Shown piece by piece: positions 16,271 through 24,286 of a DNA stretch of 64,000 nucleotides. Origin of the DNA: an uncultured Faecalibacterium sp. (GTDB taxonomy: Bacteria; Bacillota; Clostridia; Oscillospirales; Ruminococcaceae); NCBI GenBank assembly GCA_934503275.1, contig CAKSVD010000010.1, positions 7,119 to 71,118 of the forward strand, given 5' to 3'. Position numbers and translations under genes: made by a program. The notes under the pieces were generated by a model. It did not search any database. It was not told the DNA's origin and saw only the letters and a program-made list of their open reading frames with translations. The first letter of the stretch is position 1, and each line of letters starts with the position of its first letter.

Positions 16271-17293
16271 ATGCTGTATTTTGAAAACGACTACTGCGAG
16301 GGTGCACATCCCGCCATTTTGCAAAAGCTGACCGAGACCAACTTTGAAAAGGTCTCCGGCTACGGCACCGACCCCTACTGCGCCAGCGCCCGGGAGAAGA
16401 TCCGCGCCGCCTGCGCCTGTCCGGAGGCCGATGTGCAGTTTATCTCCGGCGGCACCCAGAGCAACGCTATCGTCATCGCATCCATGCTGCAGCGGTGGCA
16501 GGGCGTGGTGGCTGCTGCCACCGGTCATGTGGCCGGGCACGAGGCAGGTGCCATCGAGTACACCGGCCACAAGGTCATCACCCTGCCGCAGCACAACGGC
16601 AAGCTGGACGCTACCGAACTGCGGGCGCTGGTGGCTACCTTCTACGCCGATGACAACCACGACCACATGGTATTCCCCGGCATGGTGTACATTTCTCACC
16701 CCACCGAGTACGGCACCCTGTACACCAAGGCCGAACTGGAAGCCCTGCACGCCGTGTGTCAGGAGTATAAGATGCCTCTGTTCCTCGATGGTGCACGGCT
16801 GGGCTACGGTCTGGCTGCCGAGGGCACGGACGTGACGCTGGCCGACCTTGCCCGGCTGACCGATGTGTTCTATATCGGCGGCACCAAGGTGGGTGCGCTG
16901 TGCGGCGAGGCTGTGGTGTTCCCCCACGGTGCACCGGCGCACTTTATGACTATGGTCAAGCAGCAGGGCGCACTGCTGGCAAAGGGGCGGCTGCTGGGCA
17001 TCCAGTTCGACGTGCTGTTCACCGATGACCTGTATTTTTCCATCAGCAAAAACGCCATTGCCACCGCCAACCGCCTGAAGGCCGGTTTTGCGGCAAAGGG
17101 CTACCGCTTCTTTATGGACTCCCCCACCAACCAGATCTTCCTTGTGCTGGAAAACGCCCAGCTGGCTGCGCTGGAAGGCAAGGCAAAGTTCAGCTTCTGG
17201 GAAAAGTTCGACGATGCCCACACCGTGGTGCGCATCGCCACCAGCTGGGCTACCCGCATGGACGAGGTGGAAGCGCTGATCGACCTGATGTGA
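16271..17293 (+). CDS. ltaE: Low-specificity L-threonine aldolase family enzyme
   Basis: A 340-residue PLP enzyme of the beta-eliminating lyase / threonine aldolase family, expected to cleave threonine or a similar beta-hydroxy amino acid to glycine and an aldehyde. Visible features are the N-terminal YFENDYCEGAHPAIL, the FISGGTQSN loop near 54-62, LDGARLGYGL near 173-182 (PLP-ring Asp) and the Schiff-base Lys in FYIGGTKVGALCGE near 200. Length matches the family. It is a single-gene unit between a consensus promoter and a strong terminator. Substrate preference cannot be read from sequence. Confidence 0.85.
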   Translation: MLYFENDYCEGAHPAILQKLTETNFEKVSGYGTDPYCASAREKIRAACACPEADVQFISGGTQSNAIVIASMLQRWQGVVAAATGHVAGHEAGAIEYTGHKVITLPQHNGKLDATELRALVATFYADDNHDHMVFPGMVYISHPTEYGTLYTKAELEALHAVCQEYKMPLFLDGARLGYGLAAEGTDVTLADLARLTDVFYIGGTKVGALCGEAVVFPHGAPAHFMTMVKQQGALLAKGRLLGIQFDVLFTDDLYFSISKNAIATANRLKAGFAAKGYRFFMDSPTNQIFLVLENAQLAALEGKAKFSFWEKFDDAHTVVRIATSWATRMDEVEALIDLM

Positions 17294-17311
17294 TCCAATC
17301 ATTATAAATCA

Positions 17312-17353
17312 AGAGGCTCAGAGGCGCCTGCGGGCGTTTCTGAGCCTCTTTTT
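17312..17353. terminator. Bidirectional terminator
   Basis: An 11- to 12-bp stem AGAGGCTCAGA / TCTGAGCCTCT (17312-17322, 17339-17349) with T runs on both sides, between two convergent genes. Confidence 0.88.
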
Positions 17354-18377
17354 ATCGTTCTTCTGTGTTCCACGGCTGCGGGGTGCTTTCCACCGGCTGG
17401 CCGGGGGCGGCAAGGGCGCGTTCCATCAGCAAAGCAAGGTAGGCATCCTGCAAAGCGTCTGCCAGCGGATACACCTCCGCCCCGCCGGCAAGATAGCCCT
17501 GCATCCTATCCAGAAAACAGGCGATAGCGGTCTCGTCCTCGTTAAGCCCTGCCTGCGCAGCGGCAGCTGCCAGCGGGTCGGGCAGCAGGGTCAGTTGACG
17601 GCACACCGGCTCCCCGGCGGCATCCAGACAGCGCAGGGTATCATCGAACACCTCGCCCCGCTCTCCCTGCACACTGGTGTGGGTGCTGCGCAGATAGGAG
17701 TGGTACTGCACGCCGTTAAAATCCAGAAACGCCGTGCTGCCGCCCGCAAATTCCAGCGTGTGCTGCTGCAGGGTCTTTTCCACCAATGCGCCGTTATGCA
17801 CCGCGCCCCAGCGGGAATCCGTTTCGATGATCTTTTCCGTCCAGCTGCGTCCGGTCACCCGCACCGGCTGCTGCCCGGCGTTCAGGAACTGCCGCGCCAG
17901 ACTGACCGCGTGATAGCCGTGCGCTACCGACAGCCGGGCGAACTGCGGCGTGCCCAGTGCGCCGCTGCGCACCGCCGCCAGCCGCTTTGCCAGCGTGGGG
18001 TACAGCCAGTACTGCTCCGCCACCTGCAGTTTTGCGCCCTGCCGGTGCAGCTGCCAGAGGGCGCGCAAGGCATCCTCGTCCAGCGCCGCCGGGGTCTCGC
18101 ACAGCACGGCAAAGCCCCGGGCAAGCCATTCGGTGCTGACGGCGGCGATGGACGCCTTATTCACCGCCACCACCACAAGATCCGGGTGCAGGGCAGCGCA
18201 CTGCTCCGCCGAGGTGCTTACCGGCACGCCGTACTCCCGGTGCATTTTTTCGGCCTTTTCCTCGGTGCGGCAAAGCATGGCGCACAGCTCGAACCGCTCC
18301 GGCAGCGCCTGCGCGATGCGCCAGTAAAACAGCGACCGCCAGCCGGAGCCTACCACAACAAACCGCAGCTTAGCCAT
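17352..18377 (-). CDS. Gfo/Idh/MocA family oxidoreductase (second of pair)
   Basis: A 341-residue protein with an N-terminal Rossmann domain (LRFVVVGSGWRSLFYW near 4-19; the usual GxGxxG reads GSGWRS, so the second and third glycines are altered) and a C-terminal alpha/beta domain. The family oxidises or epimerises sugars with NAD(P). The start at 18377 has CAGGAGG ahead of it and overlaps the upstream oxidoreductase gene by eight bases, so the two probably act on the same sugar derivative. The altered dinucleotide loop leaves open a weakened or scaffold role. Confidence 0.8.
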   Translation of the reverse strand: MAKLRFVVVGSGWRSLFYWRIAQALPERFELCAMLCRTEEKAEKMHREYGVPVSTSAEQCAALHPDLVVVAVNKASIAAVSTEWLARGFAVLCETPAALDEDALRALWQLHRQGAKLQVAEQYWLYPTLAKRLAAVRSGALGTPQFARLSVAHGYHAVSLARQFLNAGQQPVRVTGRSWTEKIIETDSRWGAVHNGALVEKTLQQHTLEFAGGSTAFLDFNGVQYHSYLRSTHTSVQGERGEVFDDTLRCLDAAGEPVCRQLTLLPDPLAAAAAQAGLNEDETAIACFLDRMQGYLAGGAEVYPLADALQDAYLALLMERALAAPGQPVESTPQPWNTEER

Positions 18378-19494
18378 TTGCCTGTTCCTCCTGAATATGC
18401 TTTTGCAGTTCCTGCTCAAACCGGTCTGCGTCCAGCGGCAGGGTGATCTTTTCCCCCAGCCATGCGGACAGGTAAGCCGCATCGGTCAGTTCCAGCGCCC
18501 GCACGCCCTCCACGCCGGGGGCGGTCAGGGGCGTACCGTGCAAAATGGCATCCGCAAAGTTTGCCAGCATCTCCGGGTAGGGCTCAGTCTGCGGCGCGAA
18601 CTGCTCGGTGACGGTAGTCTCGGTAAGCTGCTGGCGCTCGGTGCAATCGGCAGTGCGGCGGTAGGTCTCGGTGTCCGGCGCGTAGGTGTGCAGGGTGAGA
18701 GTATCCTCTTCCAGCAGGGCAGTGCCCTTGGTGCCCACGATCTCCAACCGCTCGGTGTAGCTGCCCTCGCCGGTGGAAAGGATAAAGGTAGCCGTGCGCT
18801 GCTGCGGGTACTCCATCAGCAAAGTGGCTTCATCATCCACCATAAAATTGTTATACTTACCGTATTGTATCATGGCATAAATACTGGTTGGCATCCCAAA
18901 CAGCCACTGCCAGATGTCCAGAATGTGCTGACCCTGATTGAGCAGCGCACCGCCGCCCTCCCCTGCCCAACTGGAGCGCCAGCTGCCGGAGCGATGGTAC
19001 ATCCATGTGCGGAAATAACGGCTGTTTTCCAGCTGCACCCGCTTGATCTCGCCCAACGCCCCATCATCCAGTAATTTTTTTAGTCGCATATACTTTTTGT
19101 AGCGGCGCTGATGGAACATCATGGCGAAAACAAGGCCGCTCTCCTCAGCGGCGCGGTTCATTTTCAGCGCCGGTGCCAGCGCGTTTGCGCTGGGCTTGTC
19201 GCACAGGACGTGCTTGCCGTGGGCAAAAGCCTGCATCACCAGCGCCGGGTGGGTCTTGTGCGGGGTGACCACCAACACGGCGTCAAACTCCTCCGCGTAG
19301 TCGTACAGCTGGTCTGCGCTGGGGCACACCCGCACCGTATCCGGCAGGGTGTCCTTTGCCCACTGCTGCGCCCCGGCGCTGCGGCAGACCACGGCGGTCA
19401 GGCGCAATGCGCCCGCCTTTCCTTCTGCGATCATCTGGGCATACTTGCGCCCCATGACTCCGGTGCCGATAACGGCTGCGCGTACTTCCTGCAT
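18370..19494 (-). CDS. Gfo/Idh/MocA family oxidoreductase (first of pair)
   Basis: A 374-residue NAD(P)-dependent oxidoreductase with a standard dinucleotide loop AAVIGTGVMGRKYAQ near 6-20, the EKP-like motif as CDKPSANAL near 97-105 and a large C-terminal domain with GGGALLNQGQHILDIWQWL near 180-198, typical of sugar dehydrogenases of this family. Substrate is not determinable. AGGAGG precedes the ATG at 19494. It is the lead gene of a two-gene unit with the next oxidoreductase. Confidence 0.87.
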   Translation of the reverse strand: MQEVRAAVIGTGVMGRKYAQMIAEGKAGALRLTAVVCRSAGAQQWAKDTLPDTVRVCPSADQLYDYAEEFDAVLVVTPHKTHPALVMQAFAHGKHVLCDKPSANALAPALKMNRAAEESGLVFAMMFHQRRYKKYMRLKKLLDDGALGEIKRVQLENSRYFRTWMYHRSGSWRSSWAGEGGGALLNQGQHILDIWQWLFGMPTSIYAMIQYGKYNNFMVDDEATLLMEYPQQRTATFILSTGEGSYTERLEIVGTKGTALLEEDTLTLHTYAPDTETYRRTADCTERQQLTETTVTEQFAPQTEPYPEMLANFADAILHGTPLTAPGVEGVRALELTDAAYLSAWLGEKITLPLDADRFEQELQKHIQEEQANG

Positions 19495-19548
19495 GATGGT
19501 CCCTCCTGTTTTTCCACAAGGTGTTTTGTTCTGGGGGAAAACTGCCTT

Positions 19549-20487
19549 TCACCCCTTTAGGTTTGCTTCAATGGCGGTTTTATCCAGCCCCTCGCCGATG
19601 ACGATGACTACCTCCTGCCCCTGCGGGATGGGGGCAAGGGTGCAGCCGGCGGCGGTGGCGTTCAGCTCCAGCCAGCCGCCTGCCGGGGCGGGCGCAAAGC
19701 CCTTGACCCGCAGCACCTGCCCGCACTCGGGCGCTGCGAACAACCTCTGTGCGGCGGCTTGCAGCTGCTGTGGGGTGAGGTGCAGTTCCAGAAAGCAAAG
19801 GGAGGTAAAGGCTGCGTGCTCATCAAAATGCAGCTTTTCGCAGCTGGCCTGCCGGTAGCCGCAGGCGGCAAGGGCAGCAAGGTCGGCATCGGTCAGAGTG
19901 TCCCAGTCCTTGGCAACAATTTCCCCCGGTGCAAAGCGGCGGGAAGATTTTGCGGTTTCCAGTGCCCGCGCCAAGTGGGCAGCGGCGGCGGCGCACTGGG
20001 CGGGTGCTGCCAGCTGGGCGCGGCTCAGCAGCACACAGCCCGCGTTCATGGTCTCGGAAGCCAGCAGATACTCTGCCTGCGGCGAAAGTGTTTCCGGCAG
20101 CAGGGCGTCTACAATGGCAATCACGCTGCCCAGCTGATACCACCGGTCCAGCGGGTCGTCCCGCAGGATATCGAAAAACTCGTCCACGTCAAAAATGCCG
20201 CTGGGCTCCACCACCACCCGGTCAAAGCCGCGCATGGCCATGGCGATGAGTTTGGTGCGCATCCGGCGCTGGTGGGTGTCGCAGTCGCAGCCGCCGCTGA
20301 TGGTCTCCACATCGCAGCCGGGGCCCAGCACCTCCTGCACCAGCATGGCGTCCACGTTCACCGCGCCAAAGTCGTTTTCCAGAATGCACACCTTATGCCC
20401 CTGCTGCACCAGATACCGCACATACCGGCGCAGAAAAGTGGTCTTGCCTGCGCCCAAAAAGCCGGTGATGAGATCCACCTGAACCAT
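19549..20487 (-). CDS. CobW/P47K family GTP-binding metallochaperone
   Basis: A 312-residue G3E-class GTPase. The Walker A motif GFLGAGKTT lies at 9-17, followed by ENDFGAVNVDA near 38-48 and GGCDCDTH near 66-73, where the usual CxCC metal site reads CDCD. A C-terminal CobW domain with short strands follows. Family members deliver zinc, cobalt or iron to client enzymes. It is preceded by a terminator that separates it from a decayed gene upstream. The metal is unknown and the Cys-to-Asp change could alter it. Confidence 0.85.
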   Translation of the reverse strand: MVQVDLITGFLGAGKTTFLRRYVRYLVQQGHKVCILENDFGAVNVDAMLVQEVLGPGCDVETISGGCDCDTHQRRMRTKLIAMAMRGFDRVVVEPSGIFDVDEFFDILRDDPLDRWYQLGSVIAIVDALLPETLSPQAEYLLASETMNAGCVLLSRAQLAAPAQCAAAAAHLARALETAKSSRRFAPGEIVAKDWDTLTDADLAALAACGYRQASCEKLHFDEHAAFTSLCFLELHLTPQQLQAAAQRLFAAPECGQVLRVKGFAPAPAGGWLELNATAAGCTLAPIPQGQEVVIVIGEGLDKTAIEANLKG

Positions 20488-20505
20488 ATCTTTTTACCTC
20501 CGTTG

Positions 20506-20540
20506 CAAAAACCCTCCCAGCGCCGCAGCGCCCGGGAGGG
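20506..20540 (-). terminator. Terminator or attenuator ahead of the CobW gene
   Basis: On the minus strand CCCTCCC/GGGAGGG plus GCGC/GCGC around a CGCA-type loop (20512-20540), then TTTTTG. It lies just downstream of a gene remnant and about 20 bases ahead of the CobW start, so it terminates or attenuates transcription from the promoter at 20719-20748. Confidence 0.7.
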
Positions 20541-20548
20541 CTTGTATT

Positions 20549-20663
20549 TCAGTCTTTTTTCCGGCGCTGCAATTCCCGGATGAGCGCAGCCGGACACTGC
20601 CAGTGCCGCTACCGAGACCGCTGCCGCCACCAGAAAGCTGCGGCGCGGGATCCTGTTTTTCAT
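20549..20663 (-). pseudogene. Remnant of a secreted lipoprotein gene (signal peptide plus C-terminal end)
   Basis: An ATG at 20663 with GAGAGGGG upstream opens MKNRIPRRSFLVAAAVS, then AALAVSGCA, a twin-arginine or lipoprotein signal sequence. That frame runs without a stop through the terminator into the CobW start, which is not how a real gene ends. In the +1 frame the same DNA reads PAALIRELQRRKKD followed by a stop at 20549-20551, just before the terminator. The simplest reading is an internal deletion joining the start and end of a once longer gene out of frame. The original product is unknown. Confidence 0.4.
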
Positions 20664-20718
20664 CCTGTCCCCTCTCAGAGCGCACAGGCTCATTTTACGC
20701 CATATTATACTATTTTAT

Positions 20719-20748
20719 ATAATACCACCGTTTCCGGCATAGTGTAAA
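20719..20748 (-). promoter_or_regulatory. Promoter upstream of the lipoprotein remnant and CobW gene
   Basis: Minus strand TTTACA (20743-20748), 18-base spacer, TATTAT (20719-20724). Confidence 0.5.
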
Positions 20749-20837
20749 CTATTTCTTCAAAAATCTGGTAAAAAAGTGCAGATGACGAATTTCGGTCTTA
20801 TTTTTTGGCAGTTCTGTCAAAAAACACGCCGCAGAGA

Positions 20838-20883
20838 CCAAAAAAGCCCCCGCCGACAGAGGGAAAAGGTGTCGGCGGGGGCT
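20838..20883 (-). terminator. Terminator of the EF-G paralogue
   Basis: A 14-bp perfect stem AGCCCCCGCCGACA (20845-20858) / TGTCGGCGGGGGCT (20870-20883), followed on the minus strand by TTTTTT. Confidence 0.92.
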
Positions 20884-20913
20884 CGGGGAAATGTCAAATC
20901 AGAGGTTCAGGGC

Positions 20914-22998
20914 TCAGTCATCTGCGGCCTCGTCCAGATTGCCCAGCTTCTTGGCCTGCTCCACAACGGCAGGCACCAGCATCTCGGGCAGGGTCTCGTA
21001 GCGGGCAAACTCGGTGGTGAACCAGCCGCGGCCCTGCGTAGTCTGGCGGATAAAGGTGGTAAAGCTTGCAAGCTCTGCCAGCGGTACCTCGGCAATGATG
21101 GTCTGCAAGCCGTCCTCGTCCGGCTCCATGCCCAGCACACGGCCGCGGCGCTTGGTCACATCGCCCATGATATCGCCGGTGTTGTCGCCCGGCACATGAG
21201 CCTTCAGGGTGTGGATGGGCTCCAAAATCACGGGGCCGGCCTCCGGCATAGCGGCCTTGTAGGCCAGCTTTGCGGCCATGATAAAGGCCATTTCAGAGCT
21301 GTCCACCGGGTGGTAGCTGCCGTCCAGCAGGGTGGCCTTCAGGCCGACCACGGGGTAACCGGCCAGCACGCCCTTTTCGGCAGCCAGACGCACGCCCTTT
21401 TCCACAGCAGGGAAGAAGTTCTTGGGCACGCTGCCGCCGAACACCTTCTCCTCAAACACCACCTGCTCGCTGTCGCAGGGCTCGAAGTTGATGATAACGT
21501 CACCGAACTGGCCGTGACCGCCGGTCTGCTTCTTATGGCGTCCCTGCTTCTGGCAGGCCTTGCGGATGGACTCACGGTAGGCGATGCGGGGTGCCTCCAG
21601 ACCGATCTCCACGCCAAACTTGTTCTTCAGCTTGGCCTTTACCACGTCCAGATGCTGCTCGCCCAAGCCGCCGATGACCTGCTGATGGGTCTCGGCATTG
21701 TTGATGTAGCACAGGGTGGGATCTTCTTCCATCAGGCGTGCCAGTGCGCTGGAGATCTTGCCCTCGTCGCCCTTCTTGGCCACGGTAACGGCCATGAACA
21801 GGCTGGGCTTGGGGAACACCGGGGCAGGCAGCTTGACCACGCGGTCTGCATCGCACAGGGTATCGCCGGTCTTTGCGCTCACCAGCTTTGCCACAGCGCC
21901 GATATCACCGGCACCGATGCCGTCGTTCTCCAGCTGCTTCTTGCCAAAGACAGTCAGAGGCTTGGTGATCTTTTCCACCTCGCCGGTGCGGGCGTTGGTC
22001 AGCGGCTCGCCTGCGGTCACCTTGCCGCTGACAACGCGCAGATAACTCAGCTTGCCCACAAACGGGTCAGCCACGGTCTTAAAGACGTAGGCGGCAGTGG
22101 GCTCGTCCTCGGTGCAGTGCAGCTCCACCGGCTCGCCGTTGGCATCCTCGGCCAGCGTGCTGGCCTCGTGCTCCGGGCTGGGCAGCAGCTTGTGCATATT
22201 GAACAGCAGCATATCCAGTGCCTGCATATTCACGGCGCTGCCGCAGAACACGGGGGTGATCAGGCCGTCCTTAACGCCCTTGCGCATACCCTCCACGATT
22301 TCCTCGGTGGTAAAGGGCTCGCCGCCGAAGAACTTTTCCATCAGTTCATCGTCGGTTTCCGCAATGGCCTCGCCCATAGCCTCGATCAGGCCCTGGAAGC
22401 GGTGGCCGATGTCCGGCAGATCCACCTGGATCTGCTTGCCGCCCTCGTACTTAAAGGCCTTCTGGCTGAACAGGTTGATGTACACAGGGGTGCCGTCATC
22501 CAGCTTTGCGGGCACGACGCAGGGGCAGACAGTGGAGCCGAAGCGGATCTTCATGTCCTCAAGGATCTTGAAGTAGTTGGCATTTTCCAGATCGCACTTG
22601 GAGACGAACACCATGGTGGCCTTGCCGTTCTTGCGGGCCAGCTGGAAGGCCTTTTCTGCGCCCACGGTAACGCCGCTGCGGCCGGAGACGCACACCAGCA
22701 CGCTCTCGGCGGCGCGGATGCCCTCGTACTCGCCGGCTTCAAAGTCGAACAGACCCGGTGCATCGATCAGGTTGTACTTGATGCCCTCGTACTCCACCGG
22801 CACAACGGAGGCCGACAGGCTGGCCTTGCGCTTTGCTTCCTCGGGATCAAAGTCCGAAATCGTGGTGCCGTCCTCAACCCGGCCCATACGCTCGGCAGCG
22901 CCCGAAAAATAGACCAGTGCTTCGGTCAGCGTGGTCTTGCCGCAGCCGGCATGGCCGGCAATCAGAATATTGCGGATGTTGTTGCTTGCGTATTTCAT
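20914..22998 (-). CDS. Elongation factor G paralogue (translational GTPase)
   Basis: A 694-residue translational GTPase with the five-domain layout of EF-G. G1 is GHAGCGKTT (near 13-21), G3 reads DAPGLFDF so the catalytic His of DTPGH is Leu, and G4 reads SKCD in place of NKxD. These changes mark the EF-G-like paralogue group of Firmicutes rather than canonical FusA. Its role is not established; ribosome rescue, recycling or stress use are possible. The start at 22998 (MKYASNN) has GAGGG ten bases upstream; the longer reading frame adds 26 residues unlike the family. It stands alone with a minus-strand -10 TGG-TATTAT at 23065-23070. Confidence 0.88.
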   Translation of the reverse strand: MKYASNNIRNILIAGHAGCGKTTLTEALVYFSGAAERMGRVEDGTTISDFDPEEAKRKASLSASVVPVEYEGIKYNLIDAPGLFDFEAGEYEGIRAAESVLVCVSGRSGVTVGAEKAFQLARKNGKATMVFVSKCDLENANYFKILEDMKIRFGSTVCPCVVPAKLDDGTPVYINLFSQKAFKYEGGKQIQVDLPDIGHRFQGLIEAMGEAIAETDDELMEKFFGGEPFTTEEIVEGMRKGVKDGLITPVFCGSAVNMQALDMLLFNMHKLLPSPEHEASTLAEDANGEPVELHCTEDEPTAAYVFKTVADPFVGKLSYLRVVSGKVTAGEPLTNARTGEVEKITKPLTVFGKKQLENDGIGAGDIGAVAKLVSAKTGDTLCDADRVVKLPAPVFPKPSLFMAVTVAKKGDEGKISSALARLMEEDPTLCYINNAETHQQVIGGLGEQHLDVVKAKLKNKFGVEIGLEAPRIAYRESIRKACQKQGRHKKQTGGHGQFGDVIINFEPCDSEQVVFEEKVFGGSVPKNFFPAVEKGVRLAAEKGVLAGYPVVGLKATLLDGSYHPVDSSEMAFIMAAKLAYKAAMPEAGPVILEPIHTLKAHVPGDNTGDIMGDVTKRRGRVLGMEPDEDGLQTIIAEVPLAELASFTTFIRQTTQGRGWFTTEFARYETLPEMLVPAVVEQAKKLGNLDEAADD

Positions 22999-23193
22999 AT
23001 CGGTTTTTCCCTCATTTCCGCCGCACGGAGCGTTCTCTCCGTTTTTGTGGCATATTTTACAAAGATAATACCACACTCGAAGCGATTTTTAAATATATCG
23101 TTTCAAATTTTAGCAAAAACGCCTGCCAAACTTCCGGGCACCGTTTTGTGCAAGTTGACACCGGGGCGTAAAATGGGCCGACAGAAAAAACAG

Positions 23194-23235
23194 AACTCCC
23201 GGCAGCGCGTACAGGTGCGAGACCGGGAGTTTTCG
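23194..23235. terminator. Hairpin between the EF-G gene and the toxin promoter
   Basis: AACTCCCGG (23194-23202) / CCGGGAGTT (23223-23231) with T-rich tails on both sides. Nothing else was recognised in 23071-23193. Confidence 0.5.
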
Positions 23236-23264
23236 TTGCAAATATGCGGGTTTTGTGATATGCT
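23236..23264 (+). promoter_or_regulatory. Promoter of the small membrane toxin gene
   Basis: TTGCAA (23236-23241), 17-base spacer, TATGCT (23259-23264) preceded by TGA as an extended -10. It gives a 5' leader of about 150 bases, long and structured: TCAGGAG/CTCCTGA and CCTTC/GAAGG (23399-23412) hairpins overlap or flank the ribosome-binding site. Confidence 0.6.
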
Positions 23265-23423
23265 TTAGGTGCCGCTTCGGCGGTAAGGGCGTTGACCCAA
23301 AACGCAAGGCGGCTCTGTGTCCTCACTGGTTCTGCAAATTCACCCCAGAGTGAAGCAGGTGTCAGGAGGGCAGCTTTTTGAAGTGATCTCTCCTGATGCC
23401 TTCGGCGGAAGGAGGGATGTTGG

Positions 23424-23549
23424 ATGTCGATCTCCGAGATTCTGATGCTTCTGACGCTTATCGTCACCATCGTACATGTTACCTTTGAAATCACATGGAA
23501 ACTCGAGCAGAGCGAAAAACACCATGACAACGGCAAAAAGAAAAAGTGA
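23424..23549 (+). CDS. Putative holin-like type I toxin (41 aa membrane peptide)
   Basis: A 41-codon ORF with GGAGG eight bases before its ATG encodes MSISEILMLLTLIVTIV, then a short amphipathic stretch and a Lys-rich end (DNGKKKK). One membrane helix with a charged tail is the plan of type I toxins such as Fst and TxpA and of the putative holin-like toxin family. It should insert in the membrane when its message is not held by antisense RNA. The leader is long, the ribosome-binding site is partly in a hairpin, and the gene shares its terminator with a convergent RNA. It lies in a 715-base gap between the EF-G paralogue and comEB. Confidence 0.7.
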   Translation: MSISEILMLLTLIVTIVHVTFEITWKLEQSEKHHDNGKKKK

Positions 23550-23640
23550 CCGCCAGCGCTTCCCCAAGCCACGGTCACTTGATCTTTTGGTCATTTGATC
23601 CATGAGGAGCGGAGCCGTTTTGCCGGGCAGCGCTCTTTCT
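23540..23640 (-). ncRNA. Putative antitoxin antisense RNA
   Basis: Minus strand TTGACA (23670-23675), 17-base spacer and TATACT (23647-23652) would start an RNA of about 100 bases near 23640 that ends at the terminator shared with the toxin. GGGCAGC and TGATCT occur both in the toxin leader (23368-23374, 23384-23389) and in the DNA of this RNA (23625-23631, 23580-23585), so the two RNAs can pair away from their overlap, as the direct repeats of the par/Fst system do. There is no ORF in it. Confidence 0.65.
23544..23590. terminator. Shared bidirectional terminator of toxin and antitoxin RNAs
   Basis: AAGTGACCG (23544-23552) / CGGTCACTT (23572-23580). The plus side continues GATCTTTTGG and the minus side TTTTCTTTTTG. 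The toxin stop codon lies within the stem. Confidence 0.8.
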
Positions 23641-23713
23641 ATTCGTAGTATAGTCTATTTTTCCGGGTTTGTCAAGCCGCAGACCCGCCGGAAGAGGCAG
23701 GAGGTTTTACGCG

Positions 23714-24193
23714 ATGAAGCGCGAGGATTATATCAACTGGGACGAATATTTTATGGGCATTGCACTGCTTACCGCCATGCGCTCCAAGGACCCCAACAGT
23801 CAGGTGGGCGCGTGCATCGTAAGCCCGGAAAACAAGATCCTTTCCTTGGGCTACAACGGGATGCCCATGGGCTGCAGCGATGACGAGATGCCTTGGGAGC
23901 GGGAGGGTGCACCTCTGCAGACCAAGTATATGTACGTCTGCCATGCCGAGTTGAACGCCATTCTCAACAGCGCCCACAACAACCTGAAGGGCGCCCGGGT
24001 GTATGTGACCCTGTTCCCCTGCAACGAGTGCACCAAGGCCATCATCCAGTCCGGCATTGCCGAGGTGGTGTACTACGGCGACAAGTACCACGACAGCGAT
24101 TCCAGCATTGCGGCGCGGTTCATGTTCGAGCACGCCGGTGTCCGGCTGACCCCTTATAAGCCCACCGGACGCCGGGTGGAGTTTGAGTTGTAA
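23714..24193 (+). CDS. comEB: Deoxycytidylate deaminase (ComEB type)
   Basis: The 159-residue zinc enzyme converts dCMP to dUMP, feeding thymidylate synthesis. The zinc and catalytic motif CHAELNAIL (near 71-79) and PCNECTK (near 99-105) are complete. A GYNGMP loop and a C-terminal region with YYGDKYHDS match bacterial dCMP deaminases. The start at 23714 (MKREDYINW) has CAGGAGG nine bases upstream; an earlier in-frame ATG has none. It is divergent from the antitoxin RNA promoter. Confidence 0.93.
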   Translation: MKREDYINWDEYFMGIALLTAMRSKDPNSQVGACIVSPENKILSLGYNGMPMGCSDDEMPWEREGAPLQTKYMYVCHAELNAILNSAHNNLKGARVYVTLFPCNECTKAIIQSGIAEVVYYGDKYHDSDSSIAARFMFEHAGVRLTPYKPTGRRVEFEL

Positions 24194-24201
24194 GCTTTCT
24201 C

Positions 24202-24258
24202 TTGACCTTCCCGATGCAACGTACTATAATAGAACCACGGCTTGAATAAATATTCAAG
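24202..24258 (+). promoter_or_regulatory. argF promoter with ARG box operator
   Basis: TTGACC (24202-24207), 17-base spacer, TATAAT (24225-24230). Directly at and after the expected start point is CTTGAATAAATATTCAAG (24241-24258), an 18-base palindrome with two central bases that fits the Gram-positive ArgR/AhrC box. This placement predicts repression by arginine. Confidence 0.8.
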
Positions 24259-24286
24259 AGTGCTTGCATAGAGAGGGAAATATACA

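Noticed and set aside
20776-23268. 830-residue plus-strand ORF opposite the EF-G paralogue
   Set aside because: Antisense shadow; EF-G motifs are on the minus strand and no ribosome-binding site precedes the plus frame.
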